Source: Annona cherimola
Lineage: Eukaryota > Streptophyta > Magnoliopsida > Magnoliales > Annonaceae
Length of the DNA: 64,000 nt
Direction of reading: 5' to 3'
NCBI GenBank assembly: GCA_030490835.1
Contig: CM059975.1
Location: 49,033,174 to 49,097,173 of the forward strand
Part shown: positions 43,550-58,100 of the stretch, piece after piece
Numbering within the stretch: the first letter of the stretch is position 1
Layout of the letters: each line of letters starts with the position of its first letter
Translations under genes and position numbers: made by a program
Notes under the pieces: generated by a model
The model's input: the letters and a program-made list of their open reading frames with translations, nothing else
Told to the model about the DNA's origin: nothing
Databases searched by the model: none

Positions 43550-46500
43550 TATTAACTAAATTAATTTATTTAATCAAAAATACAATATCACAATAAAGAA
43601 TTATGTAGATGCAAATTACGTTAACTAAAATAATTATTTCTATCTAGTTTTAAAATATATTTGTTCATCAATTTAAAATATTTAACTTTTAAATTAAGCT
43701 AATTGTGTGTATTTGACAAATTATATATTTTTAATTAGAGCAATATATATTTATTAAAATTTTATTTTATTTCATTTCATTTAAACTAGCATTTATTTCT
43801 ATCAACATCTTCATATATTTATTAAATTTTTATTTTATTTAATTCAAAATCAAGGTTTGCATATTTCTAAAATGAATTACTTAGTATATATCTTTTGCCA
43901 AATACATAAATTGATATAGATTATTGTTTAAAATATTCAAAATAGATGTGTGAAAAATATAAATATAAAAAATTACAAATCTATTATATGTAAGACTAAA
44001 TAATAAGATAAGACAAAATATTAAGAAATTTAAGTAAATATTTAATTTTATTTAATTTAATATTTTCTACCTACATAATTTTTTTATTAAAGAAATTTTA
44101 TGCAGCGCTTTTATGAGCAATATACACAATCCAATGCCATGAAACTTTGTTATTTCTTTATCTTGAGTTTGAGAGAAGCTGACATGAGTAGATATAATTT
44201 TAATTAAAAAATAAAAGTATAAATAATTATATAGAGAATATTTCTATAATATTCTCGGAATCATTCTCCAAGTGCTCATTTTAAAAAAATCAATACGAAA
44301 ATTAAATAAATTAAAAAATGGTCAAATTTTATGTGTGAATATATGTTTTAAATTATACATTTACAAGATATAATCACTAAATCTATGACTTGTATATATT
44401 TTAAATTATACATTTACATGATATAATAATTGTTACTAAGTTTTGAAAAATAAGTTTCAATCATTAATATATTTTCAAATTGTATTTAATAAAAATATAG
44501 AAATATAATATTTAAGTTAATTTTAATATTTTCTAATTTATAATATACAATGTGAAAACTTATGCAATCGGAAGGATAAGAAATTAGCTAATTCAAAGTA
44601 AACGTTCAAAAATGATAAATATTTTTTATGAATAATATATTTAGCTTAATAATTTAAAAAATAAAAATGCAAATAGATGACTTTTACTATAGTAGAAAAT
44701 ATCCTCGTTGCCACTATGGCAAACACTTACGACGTTAGTAAGTATGCGTATGAACTTTCCTTCTTAGGCCTTGCTAGTAACATCCATTTATGGAGAACAA
44801 TGGGATGTGTGGGAATTCAGAAATATCCGTCTTATTTTTAAATCAATCGTTTTTGCTAGAGTTTATCCTTTTCCAAATTAATTTGAATTATAAAAATTGG
44901 ATTAATTTGAAAAACTTTACAGTTAGATGTTAGATTTAGGTGGATTTATTAAATAATTTTTTACTAATATAAAAATACTTAATCATTAAATCAGTCTAAA
45001 AAATCATATATATTTAGTTTATTTAAATCTAAATTATGGTTTTATATTGAAAATTTTTCATTGGACTTTATTTAGAGGTGTTCTATAATATGAAGATTTT
45101 TTTATAAATGTTTTATTCAATGTAAATATTTCTTAAATTGATAATTTTACACTGATTTCACTTGAAGTAAATAAATTTTTATTTTTATTTTAAATTTATT
45201 AATTCTAGTAATAATAAATCACAATTAGTATATTAATATGTTAAATTTGTAACAATAAATACTTTGCAAATTAACACAATACAAAAAATTGATTGTGTTC
45301 ATAATTAATTGAATTAATTATTATTTTAAATTAAATTAATATTTATTTTTATTATTTGTTAAATTGATCATTATAATGATTTAATTTGTTTTAATCTTCA
45401 TTTTGATTTTAATTTTATTAATTTCATATTGAAACAACTGGATAGAGAGATGGATGACTTCGGGAGAGGGAAGATGGTGGAGCACTGGAGTTCAATACTC
45501 CAGCGACACACTGTTTTGGTGCACTTGCGAGCCATTTTGTAAAATGAACTATTCAAATAATTTTACAATTCTGCCCCAATTATTTTAATAATCCATATCC
45601 CAATTTATTTAACTAAAATTTTATGAGAAAATTTTGATTTTCATAAAAATACACAAAAAGCGCTTTATTAAATGCATTCTTCGTAATTTTTCTGTGAAAA
45701 AATAGAAAAACATACAAAAGTTTATATTTAGATGTTAGATTTAGGTAGATTCATTAAATAATTTTTTGCTAATACAAAAATATTTAATCGTTAAACTAGT
45801 TCCAAAAATCATATATATTTAGCTTATTTAGATCTAAATTATAGTTGTACTTCAAAAAAAATTTCATTAAAAGTTTTATCATTTTCCAAACACACATATA
45901 ATTTAAATAAATATAATTTATTACAAATTTATTTCTAAAAGTCATATATAATTATTACAATTTTATATATTTTTTAATTTTATATTTAGAATTTTTGTCA
46001 AATTTCTACTTAATTATAGTTTTATATATTTACGTAAATTTTTATTTCATTTAATTTATAGTGAACGGTATGGATCTTTGCAAATTTAAAGCACTAAATT
46101 AATCAAAGTAATTATTTTCATCAACTACGCATAATGTATTTATATTTGTATATTTATGTCTATTAAAATAAAATAATAATTTATAATTAATTTTTAAGAT
46201 AAAATTCAATCATTGATATTTTTTATTTTTTGTATAAACTACATGAATGTCAAAGATACAAAATACATAAGTTTAAATCAATCCCAAAAATCATATATAT
46301 TTAGTTTATTTAAATCTAATTATAGTTTTATATCGAAAATTTTCATTGGACTTTAAATTTGATTGGACTTTATTTAGAGGTATTCTATAACATGAAGATT
46401 TTCTATAAATTTTTACTTCAATGTAAATATTTATTAAACTGATAATTTTACATTGATTTGACTTGAAGTAAATAAATTTTTATTTTTATTTTAAATTTAT

Positions 46501-47109
46501 TAATTCTAGTAAAAATAAATCACAATTAGTATATTAATATGTTAAATTTGTAATATAAACTGTAATAAATTTAGAGGTGTTCTATAACATGAAATTTTCT
46601 ATATATTTTTTGTTCAATATAAATATTTATTAAATTGTTTGTTTACATTTATTTCACTTGAAGTCAATAAATTTGTATTTTTAGTTTAAATTAATTAATT
46701 ATAGTAATAATAAATTAAAATTATTATATTAATACTTTAAATTTATAATATAAACTATAATAATATTATTTTATAATTTTAAGAAATTTTGTTATAAAAT
46801 TTCTATTAAATATAGTTATTTGCAAAATTGATCATTTAACCAATCCCAAAAAGTAACATATATTTACATATTAAATCTAAGTTATAGTTATATATAATTT
46901 ATCAAAATTTTGGTTCTACAACATCATATATATAATATTTTTTACTGTTTTATATCTTTACGTAAATTTCTATTTCATTTAATCAAGTGGAGTTAATATT
47001 TTTAATCATAACTTTATATATTTATTTAGTTCTAAAATTATTTAGACCTCGAATAAATATTTAAGTGTATATATTTTGCAAAATACATAGATTAGGTAAA
47101 AAATTCATA
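43550..47109. repeat. AT-rich block of degenerate repeats
   Basis: No ORF. A segment with TTAGATGTTAGATTTAGGTGG and ATCATATATATTTAGTTTATTTA recurs at about 44926, 45725 and 46285. A segment with AGAGGTGTTCTATAA and CACTTGAAGTAAATAAATTT recurs at about 45075, 46373 and 46571, the last two as a direct ~198-bp tandem pair. Confidence 0.7.
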
Positions 47110-48155
47110 AATTATAAAAAAATTAGATGTTGTTAGACGCAGTTAGACCCGGTTAGACACGGTTAGACGTGGTTAGACGCAGTTAGACGTTGTTAGATTA
47201 GTGTAATTTCATTAAATCGTATTATTTGGGTTTCGAATTTGGTTGTTAAGATATAAATGACCTTATAAGGGCCCTAAGATCATATTATAGGTGTTAAATT
47301 AGGATTAAATTATTAATTTTAAAAATTAAACATGGTTAGACATGGTTAGACGCGATTAGACTCGATTAGACACAGTTAGACGCGGTTAGACGCGATTAGA
47401 CACGGTTAGACGCGATTAGACACAGTTAGATTAGGGTGATTTCGTTAAATCGTATTATTTGGGTTTCAAATTTGGTCGTTAAGATATAAATGGCCTTATA
47501 AGAGCCCTAGGATCATATTACAGGTGTTAAATTAGGATTAAATTATTATTTTAAAAAATTAGGCACGGTTAGACACGATTAGACGTGGTTAAATGTGGTT
47601 AGACCCGGTTAGACGCAGTTAGATTAGGGTGATTTCGTTAAATCGTATTATTTGGGTTTCAAATTTTGTTGTTAAGATATAAATGGCCTTATAAGGGCCC
47701 TAGGATCATATTGCAGGTGTTAAATTAGGATTAAATTATTAATTTAAAAAATTAGACACGGTTAGACGCGTTTAGATCCGGTTAGACGCTGTTAGACGCA
47801 GTTAGACACGGTTAGATTAGGGTGATTTCGTTAAATCGTATTATTTGGGTTTCAAATTTGGTTGTTAAGATATAAATAGCCTTATAAGGGCCCTAGGATC
47901 ATATTACAGGTGTTAAATTATGATTAAATTATTAATTTAAAAAATTAAACACGGTTAGACACGGTTAGACACAGTTAGATTAGGGTGATTTCATTAAATC
48001 GTATTATCTAGATTTCAAATTCCATTGTTAAGTTATAAATGGTCTTATAAGGAGCCTAGGATCATATTTCAAGTGTTAAATTAGGATTAACTTATTAATT
48101 TCAAAAATTAGATGCGGTTAGACGCGGTTAGACACGGTTAGATTCTATTATATTC
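47110..48155 (+). repeat. compound minisatellite GGTTAGACRC with conserved spacers
   Basis: Runs of a 10-bp unit (GGTTAGACRC and variants) alternate with a ~135-bp spacer that begins TTAGGGTGATTTCGTTAAATCG and ends GATTAAATTATTAATTTAAA. Spacers start near 47191, 47431, 47622, 47815 and 47973. The 10-bp runs between them have different lengths (about 4 to 12 units). Confidence 0.88.
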
Positions 48156-49476
48156 AGAAAATAAAAAATATTAATAAATTTTCAAAAAATCAAGAAAAAT
48201 AAAAGAAATTGTTATTCTTAAGAGTACCTTAATTACATTAACTTTAAATAATATAACATAACTCCTAATAAAAATTATATTTTCCAACTTTACCAATTAT
48301 AATGAAATCTTATTAAAAAATTATTTTTTGTACACTAATATTTTTAAAAATTTTCAAATAATTAAAAATTATGTTTACATACGTTTTAGTAATTGATCTA
48401 TCAAATGAATGGAATAGATTGAGATTTTGTATGTATATAATACAAAATTTATTAAAAAATCAAACATACTCTCGTTTTTAAACAAATATACTCACGATGA
48501 AAAATTACCACATTGCCCCTGCTTCCTTTTTTTTCTCATGGGAAGCACTTCCCAGGGGTTGGGCCTCCAAAACCTTTTGCATTGACAAAAAAATGGTACG
48601 CTACAATTACAACTGTTATTTTTTACCTTAATCTCTCTCCTATTGACTCTCTAAACGTACTAAGGTGTTCCGCTGTTAGAATTATGATAGCTGAGTTCTC
48701 GTGTCAAGATGCAACAAGGATCTATAGTTGGTAAATATTCTTATAAAAGGAAGGATCACTTATAATACCCATATATGCTTACTTGAGTCCCACCTGATCT
48801 CTCTTGCGTGGTACACTATGGTTCCCCTATTGACTTCATTGAGAGAGTACATTTGCTGAAAACTCCTCTTACAGGTTCTATTGTCTTGAGTCTTATTAGT
48901 GATTCTCCTTGATTAATTGCCAGAGTTTGGTTTGCCCAGAGTCTAAGACCCCATCAAGTAGAAAATCTTTATACATGAGTTTATTACTATGCTTCCGATT
49001 GCAAATGTTTTCCGTGATGAATTAAAATATTTTGTACTTAAAGTAATTGGTTTACTCCCTGTTAGCAAGGAGTTATGATTTCTTCAGTAATAGTTAACTT
49101 TTGCCAAGGAATCATGTTCTTTGCCAATTGCAAAATTTATTATAGTGCTCAAATGTCGTAACAAAAAAAGATGGAAAAAAAAACTATATCTATTAGGTTT
49201 GAGGACGAAACTAAAGCTCCGTGATGATCACCAAGCTTTAATTAAAGGCATGGTTCAAATTCCAAATTACAAATTGAAACATTGCACCCAACATTAATTT
49301 ACACATTTTCGTTTCTCAAGAGAAGATACATATCATCGATCATCATCAGAAACTCCTTAATTAATAAATTAAACCATGAAAATTGCAGGACCGTATTCAG
49401 TAGGAAAAAAGGAAGGTAAAAAGAAAGCTGTATTGATTGCTGATGGGGCACCATTGATACGTCCATGTGATTAAGG
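48156..49476. other. 3' flank of the LEA_2 gene; no other gene seen
   Basis: AT-rich at first. 48500-49260 has mixed composition, with short ORFs that show no domain. It includes the expected 3' UTR of the minus-strand gene just below 49477, but I see no clear poly(A) signal. Confidence 0.4.
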
Positions 49477-49764
49477 TTATAGAGTGGTGCAGTTGCTGTT
49501 GTAGACATAGGTGTGGTGTCTCTTGTCATATCCCTCACGAAGCACCAAAAGGCACAGTGCATGATGCCGATATCTTGGTCTAACTATCTTCCAAATCACT
49601 TGGACGCTTGAACTCAACTGCACTCGGATAATCAACGGCAATCCTTTTCCTGAGTCCAGCATGTCTTGCATGGCTCGCCCTGCACCATACATTGCCTTAT
49701 TTCTAGTGCCTATATATAGTTTGAAAGTAGTCAAGCTGTTGGCCTCCACGTACAATCTCGGCCC
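49477..49764 (-). CDS. exon 3 of the LEA_2 gene
   Basis: 95 codons plus stop after acceptor CTCTGTAG. It begins GPRLYVEANSLTTFKL and ends with YVYNSNCTTL, giving the second half of the LEA_2 domain. No internal methionine start is needed. Confidence 0.88.
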   Translation of the reverse strand, partial: GPRLYVEANSLTTFKLYIGTRNKAMYGAGRAMQDMLDSGKGLPLIIRVQLSSSVQVIWKIVRPRYRHHALCLLVLREGYDKRHHTYVYNSNCTTL

Positions 49765-52155
49765 CTACAGAGATCATGCATAGAATAAACGAAATTAAAT
49801 TAAATATGGAAATCCTAATGCACAACCTATATTAATTACAAAATGATCGGTTTAGACTAATCTGAAATGTCCTCATTTCAGACAAAGTCCAAAAACATAA
49901 TTTTTTTTTTTTCAATTTTTTTTTTTTTGCAAAACAATTAATCTAGTTATGTTTAATCTATAAACTATTTTTTACCAATTTTGAAAACATATGTATATTT
50001 ATTTTGGATTTTTAAACATAGGAGGTATTTTAGTCATGTTTCAACAATTTAAAATAACTAAAATACAACCATGATTGTTGAAACATGACTAAAATACCAC
50101 CATGTTTACAAATCTAAAATAAATATATACATTCTCCAAAATTGGTTCATAAATTACACATAACTAAAATAACAATTTCGTAAAAAAAATCGAAGAAAAA
50201 AATGTGTTTTAGACCTGTCAAACAGGTCAAAAATGATTAGGGCTCATTTTAATTAATTTTGAAGGTAAAGAAATGGGTGTGCTCTTTTTTTTTTTCTCTC
50301 TCTTTATTTAATTTACTCGAGACGTTGCAAAGCTGAAGCGTCCGAAGGCCATCTCGATGGTTGGTGGGCGGATGTGGAGTCCGAAGAATTTTGATCTGTT
50401 CTCGACCTCTAAATCCACGGAGCAGTTGGTGCTCAAGATTTTTGTTATCACACCTGAGCTGTCGGTTCCTTCGCCAAGCACAAATTCCGGTACTCCTCCC
50501 ATCTGCATTCATATATAGTCATGTACAAAATATACTACGGCATTAATTCCTCACATAATTGCTATAGAGTCGTCGGAGACATTTGGCATCTTACGAGCAT
50601 GAAGTCATGGCATGGCATGAGATGAGGCATGTTTCATGGGACGCTGATCGTATGCTCTGGGCGCAAACATTCTTTTTTTTTTTTTTTAGTTTTTTTTGAA
50701 AACTTTTTTACAAGATTGTTAATCTATGTGTATTTAATATGTGTATAAATTTTTATCATTTTTTGAGTATTTTAGATATTTATTTTTGATTTTTGAAAAT
50801 CAGTGGCATTTTAAAATTACTAAAATGTCACTGATTTTCAAAAATAAAAAATAAATATCTAAAATACTCCAAAAATTGTAAAAATTAATACACATGTTAA
50901 ATACACGTAGATTTACAGTTTTATAAAAAAAATTCAAAAAAAAATAAAAAAAAAGGTGTATGAGCTCAGTGCTCCCGGGAACATACGATCAGCATCTGGT
51001 TTCATTATTCTATCAATAATTATATTTTTTCATTTTTATCCTCTACATTTTAATAATTTTTTCTTACAATAATTCTAATTATTCCAACTTTACCTTTATT
51101 ATTTTCTATCAATCATGCAATTTTAAAAATATTTGATTGTCCACTTGAAACGAGATTACAATAATGTTCACGCTGTTGCCCTGCAACTGTCCCTGGTTTA
51201 AAATGAACCACGCCATCCTTTGAAGCGTGATGCCTGCCAATACACTGTGCAGCTATGTGTCAGAACAGTGACATGACAAAACCAACACCAAGGACTGTCG
51301 GCCTATGACAGTGTTCACACTTTTGTAATTCACATTCTTCCCACTCACCAACCCATCCTACAGTCCCACAAACATATCAATTACTAAATATCCCTAGCTC
51401 AATTGTTACTATATATGGAAAGTCTCCGACTGTTTTGGATTTGAAACCCAGTGAAAATAATGTTCCCAAGTGGGAGCAGTGTCTTTTGTTTTAGGAGCTT
51501 TAGGGTGTGTTTGTTTAGGGCAAAAAAATGTCAATTAAAACTTTTCAATCTAAAACTTTTCACTCTCCATAATTACTCTATTTTTTAATTATTTTTTCAC
51601 ATTTTTTTATACAAACTACCCTACTTTTCAATCATTTCTACACAACTACCCATACAACTAACCTATCTATTTTAACTTTATTCTCTTTACTCCTCATCAT
51701 TACTCCTATTATATCACATCACTTTCTATTGATTTGACAACTTCTACTCCAAAAACTTTTCATCAAAAGTTTTACCTCCAACCAAACAAACCCTTAATTT
51801 TCTCCTTAATGATATAAGTTTTTCATCGAAAAATTTATATAAGCTGATTATATAAAATTTATAAGGTTTCATGAGCTTAATGTGTAATATGAGATGGGAA
51901 AAATATAACATTGCAGATAAAATTCAAATCGAAACAATAAAAATATTATATGGAGTCCCCATCCAGTCCATCCATGTCACAAGCATAGACTACTTTTAAA
52001 TTTCTTTCTATTTTTTGCCCCCATACATAGGACTTTTTTTTATTGGTTTTTTTGCCCCATACATTGGACTTGATCAAGTGCACTCGGGTGCATAATCTTT
52101 TTTTCTTAACATCAAGTCCATCCATGTGCACTACTGGTTCCATGGACTGTTTGTC

Positions 52156-52190
<35 letters not shown>

Positions 52191-55100
52191 GCCACATACA
52201 TGGAACCCTGATCGAATGCATTCCGGTCTAAAGATTTTTTCTTGACATTCATATGCGGGCCTAAGTATGAACTTTGCATACATACAAATTTTTTATTTTT
52301 GGATTCTTTTAAGTATTTTTTGAATTTTAAAAATGAAAAAAGGCTTTTTCATGTGCAGGAATCGAAAAAGAGATTTTTCTTTTTTCGAAATTCAAAAAAA
52401 TAGTTGAAGCAATCTAAAAAAATAAAAAATTTGCATATACAGAAAGTTTGAATTTTTATTGTTCCATTCGGAATCTTACTCTAAAATATTCCAGTTTTCT
52501 ATCTAATTTTTTACTAATCAAGCTAATGAATCCTTACGATTCCTTATAAATTTTCTTATATTAGAAGGGAGAAGACCAAAGGTCCTCATATGAGAGACCA
52601 CACCTCTTATCATGGAAGACCGAGCTCCCAAACATGGAGGATGAAACGTTGTTTCAAATCATGACTGCCACCCCTACAACACTTTCTACCCAGACTCAGG
52701 ACCAACCAAGCTATAGTAAGTTGGCCAAAAAGTTTATAGTTAGGCCAACCGAGAGCATTAGATGGGCATTCACATATGTGGGGTCCAAGTACATGGAGAT
52801 CCATGCTTGTGCTCGGTAGAAGGGAAATTCACATTTTGAACTCTCTAATTTTGTGTATTTGCATTTTTAACTTCAAGGTTTACATATTAGCATTTTAAAC
52901 CTTGTATTGTTTGATTATTTCCATTTTAGACTGTTGCCCCTAACGACATTAAAAATCATTGTTGAAATCTTATAAAATATCTAAAATGTCGTTTGCATTT
53001 TAAACCAAACTTCACATAGTTTGGAATGCTAATATGCAAATCAAGATTTTAACAGTATTTTTTAAGGCCATAAGGGCAATGAGTTTAAAATCAAACTTCA
53101 CATAATTTAAAATGCAAAAAGCATTTTAGATATTTTACAAGATTTTAACACTGATTTTTAACTCTATTAGGGTGGGGGGTCTAAAATGCAAAGAATCAAA
53201 CTTCACTGAGTTTAAGTACTAACATGCAAACCTTTTTGTTTAAATGGCAATACATAAAGTTAAAAGTTTAAAATGCTAATACACAAACTCTTGGTTTGAA
53301 ATGCCAATACGCAAAGTTAAAGGACTTAAAATGCAAATTGCCCTCACTAGAACCATTTTCTATTTTTTGTGGTACTTTATCAAAATTCTGGATTTCAAAA
53401 CTAAGACTACAATAGATATCTCTTAAAATGGGTGATGAAAACACCCATATCGAATCGAAACCAGGACCCTGGCAGAAAATGGTTCTATGAAATATGATAA
53501 TATTCTATAAAGAGTGATCTTGTTAGTCTAGGCTAAGTAAATGTTCCACTTCGCCCACCTAAAAAAAATAACTTTTTTTACTTTTTTCTTCATACACGTG
53601 TTTATCTAAGTGTATTTAACATATAAGCCAAGTTTTACCATTTTTGGATATGTTTATATATATTTTTAAGATTTTTAAACATCTATGTGTGTATATATAT
53701 ATATGGGAAATGATCCAGTGCATGCGACTGTACCGTGCAGTCCATGCACTGTGGGCCCCACCTGATCATTTCCCATAAATCCACCCCACCCATTGTATTT
53801 AAAATTGTTCACTTTATTACCATACCAATTTTCATCCAAATCCAACATGTGTGTAGTCTCCATCTTAAAATGGTGCAAAATCAACGTAATAAAATAGTTT
53901 AATGTAAATATCAATTTTAAAGTGGTTTTTTAAACATCTAAACCGTCTAAAGTATGATTTATATATGGATAAATGAGTGTATAAAGTTTCATTACAATCT
54001 AATATGTGTGGGGTCCATTTTACAGCGGATTGCACAGGATCGGTTCCCTATATATATATATATATATATATATATTTAAAATATTCTTATCTTTAAAAAT
54101 CTAAAAAAAATATATACACATATCCAAAAATGGCAAAACTTGATTTATAGATTAAATAGACTTAGATAAATAGGTATATGAAAAAAGTAAAAAAAATTGT
54201 TATAAATGGACCTTTTGAGGTGGGCTAAGCAAGATATTTGTTTAACCCGGGCTAATAAGATGATCCCTCTTCTAATATATGTATAAATAGATGTAAGTAT
54301 TTTTTATAATTTACAAATAGATAAATATTTTTGAGTAAATCTAACTCACGTAGATGCTTGATTTAGATGAAACTTGATTTGTTTACTAAAAAAATGATGT
54401 TAAATGTAATGAATATATTGAATTTTTAATAAAGATCAAAATCTTAATTTTCAAGGAGATTATATATATTTGTTTAGTAGTCCCACTTTGTGTAAATAGG
54501 TTACATAAAAGTGATTTTATTTAACGTCATCTTTTTTCTCACTTTAATGATTAGCAGAAAATTCACTTTATTTATTACATGTAGTATCATTTGTTAGCCA
54601 AGACACCAAGTTCATCCAGTTGAATATATATATGAGCCACATTTGCTTAAAATATTTATTCATTTATATAAATTATAAAAATGCTTAGATCCATTCACTT
54701 ATGAATTTAAGAACATTTTATGGAATCATTTCTTTACGTTTAATAATATTATATATTGTTTGATCAAAAAAAATAATAATAATAATATTATATATTGTTT
54801 AGATGTTGAAATCATCATCATCATCATCATCATAAGCCATTTCCCACCTATGTGGGGTCGGCTGCATGGATTCTATTACGCCATTCTTGGATGTTGAAAT
54901 ACAAATTTAAAATTAACATTAAGCATCAAACTATTTTATTATATTGATTTTACATATTGGTAGATGAGGTCATGCACAATGATTACATGATAACCAAAAT
55001 GTTACCGAATATAATAGATGAAGTAGCGATAATATAAATGATACTAATTATAATAAATGAAGTAAATTTTGTATTAATCATCAAAATGGAAAAAATGAAT

Positions 55101-58100
55101 GGGGATGCCTAGAAGTGGGTTTTATAAAAGTGGAACGCTATATTCACCATATATTCATTATCATATAAAGAAGAAGATAAAAAACGAAAATAAGGCAAAC
55201 TGATTCCACCTAGGTTAATTTTTTGAGTATTAAGTTTGGTCTGCTGTTTTCGGTACCGAAGATTGCATTGCATCAGGAAATTGGTCTCCCTTTAGGGGAC
55301 TGGGGTGGGCCCATGCACGCATATAGCGGCTGCTAGATTGCCTTTTCATAAGGGCCTAAGAAGGGAGAAATGATCATGTGCAGTACTGTGTGTTCACGAG
55401 GAAAAGGATTTTTCAATTCAATTCAATTCATTGCGGAGTTATTTGGATTTTGGCATACTGACAGATTGGAAGGCCTGATTATTAGGCTGGAGCTCATAGT
55501 CACATGCAAGCACCGCTTGCATTTCATGACTGTAACTGAAATTTGATTTGTCAGATTGGTTGAGTTGTCTCACCCGACCTCTCAGTACGTAAATGGGACC
55601 TTTAGATAGCTTTCGTTTCTTCTCTTTATCTTTACTTCACTCAGAGAACCGATGGTTACAAGGCAAAATTTTCCTTTTTTAACCAATAGGCGTTCTCAAA
55701 AGAGTTAAAAGGTTTTATTTATGGTGTTAAATTTTCAGATATTATCGACTGACTATATTAGAAATCTATTCACAATAGTATGCTATATATAAATTTTAAA
55801 ATTTTTCAAAATAATATATTATAAAAAATTAAATTTGTTATTAAATTTAAGAGCTTTGATAACTTTCATTGAAAGATTTGATGGATCTGATATTAACGTA
55901 TTAAAATTTTGGGTTTAATAGTTGAGGAGGAATGATTAAAAACAAACTTTCTATAAATGGGGTTTGTATAAATGATTAAAAACAAACCTTTCTATAAATG
56001 GGGTTTATATAAATGACTAAAAACAAGCTTTTCTATAAATGGGTTTGTATAAATGATTTAAAACAAACCTTTCTATAAATGGGGTTTGTATTAAAAAAAT
56101 ATAAAAAGTAGTAGAACCGGCTTTTACATAAGACTGTAATCCTTAAGAAAGCGACATGATGATACACAACCGGCTGTGGGATACTTGTAATATTTTAAAA
56201 ATATTTCATTGGCATCTAAATCATCTAGAATATAAATTAATATATATTTATGCAATCAGCTTACACAAAAATAGTTCTATCTAACACCCTTAATTTTTAA
56301 GATGTTTTAAGATGTTCACGATTGATACAAAATTGAATCCGTTAATTATATTTAACATCACTTGATTAGTTAGGAGAACATGTTTCATCTAAATCAAGTA
56401 TATTCATGGGTCATATTAGCTTAAAAATAGATATATTGTGTGTAACTTGAGAAAATGATTAGATTTATTTACATATATATTAAAATATAATAATACTTTA
56501 TAAAATCATTATACATTATAGTGATATTTTATATGGTTTAGATATTGAAAATACTACTTTAAAAGTGATATTTAGTACTAAATTATTTTATTATGTTGAT
56601 TTTATATAATTGTAAATGAGACAATGCATAATGATACTAGACAAACAAAAGAAATTTCATGATAATATAAATAATTTTAAATACAATAAATGAAATGAAT
56701 TTTTATCAACTATCAAGATATTAAAATTAAAAGAGATTACATAGAAGAGGAATTTTACAAAAGTGTAGCCCTATATAATTATAGCAAACTATAACTTTGA
56801 TTAGAAATTTACAAATATTTAATTTTTAAAATCATAATTAAATATATATTCAATTGTGTTCTAAATGGTTTAGATTTTAGAAATAATTTTAAGAATCTAA
56901 AAATTACAGCCACTGGTGTAAGTTCATAACCCTCGAAAAAATGGTCGTTTTTATTTCACGTGAAAATTTTAACATCTAAAGATTTTTTTCATACTAAAAT
57001 TTTAACAGTTTTCCGTTCACTCTTAAATGACGTACATATTTATGGGTGATGTGTAAAATTAACGTAATAAAATTATTTAATTTCCATATCGATTTCAAAG
57101 CTATTATTCATCATCTAAAATATTCTTTGTTCATGGATTAATGACTTCATAAATTATTATAATATTTTTTCATGGATTAATGACTTCATAAATTATTATA
57201 ATAATTTAACACATTTGTGATTGGATATAAATAATTTTCATAATTTATATAATTATATATTTAAGTAGGTATAACCTAATACTTGATAGAAATGATTTTT
57301 AATACTATTATCACACAAATGATATGTTTTTTATAGTGTAACAAGTCCAAGAACCTGAAACTAGCTATTACAGAGCTTTGAACCATGAAGCTCGGGAATT
57401 CATCCTTTGGATGTGCAACCACTAAGTTAAAACTGTGGTCAATAAAACAAATGATATTTCATAATGTGAAAAGTTTTAATTTTTGTTTATAAATATGTAA
57501 GCCCGGTCTAAATCTTCCTTTATGTGAAACCTGAGATCATTAACTTTTAAAAATCAGCAAAATAGGTATGGATGTATAATTATTTTGTTGATTTTTAAAA
57601 AATTAAAATAAAATACAAAATAAAATGCAAATTTTCGGATTTGAAAAATAGTAAAGCCCATGTATTTATGAAAAATAATAAAAAAATATTTTTGGTTTCT
57701 TCAAAAGTCAGGCGGATCGGAGCGGAGCACAACCCTGGCCTAGGTAGGCATCGTACAGTGGGCCGCAGAACGTAGCCAGTGCTTCTTCCATCGGTCGGAG
57801 GCAGCTCCGCCAGCGTCAGCGTTATTTAAAATTCACTCCCTTGGCACATGGGGTAATAATCATTACGTCCTCCCTCCCTAAACATTTATGAAGCTAAGGT
57901 GGGCCCCACATCTGGTTGGTCACCATCACAGCCAAAGCCGGCAGCCGTAAGCTTAATTTTCTGGCCGCGGTTTGTCAAATGGCACTGACAACATGGCCAC
58001 CTTCCTATAGATTTTCTGAACCTGGTTGCTTGTAAAATCTACAGTAACGTTTTGCGGCATAGCCAATTAGCATATATGATTTCGGTGCTTGCATATCAAA

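Noticed and set aside
49477..49755. Exon 3 of the LEA_2 gene as a separate small gene
   Set aside because: The proposed start is a TTG codon; the upstream bases form a splice acceptor, and exon 2 joins in phase with matching LEA_2 sequence.
54811..54833. (CAT)n as a simple microsatellite
   Set aside because: It is the tail of a truncated RTE insertion with an 11-bp target duplication.
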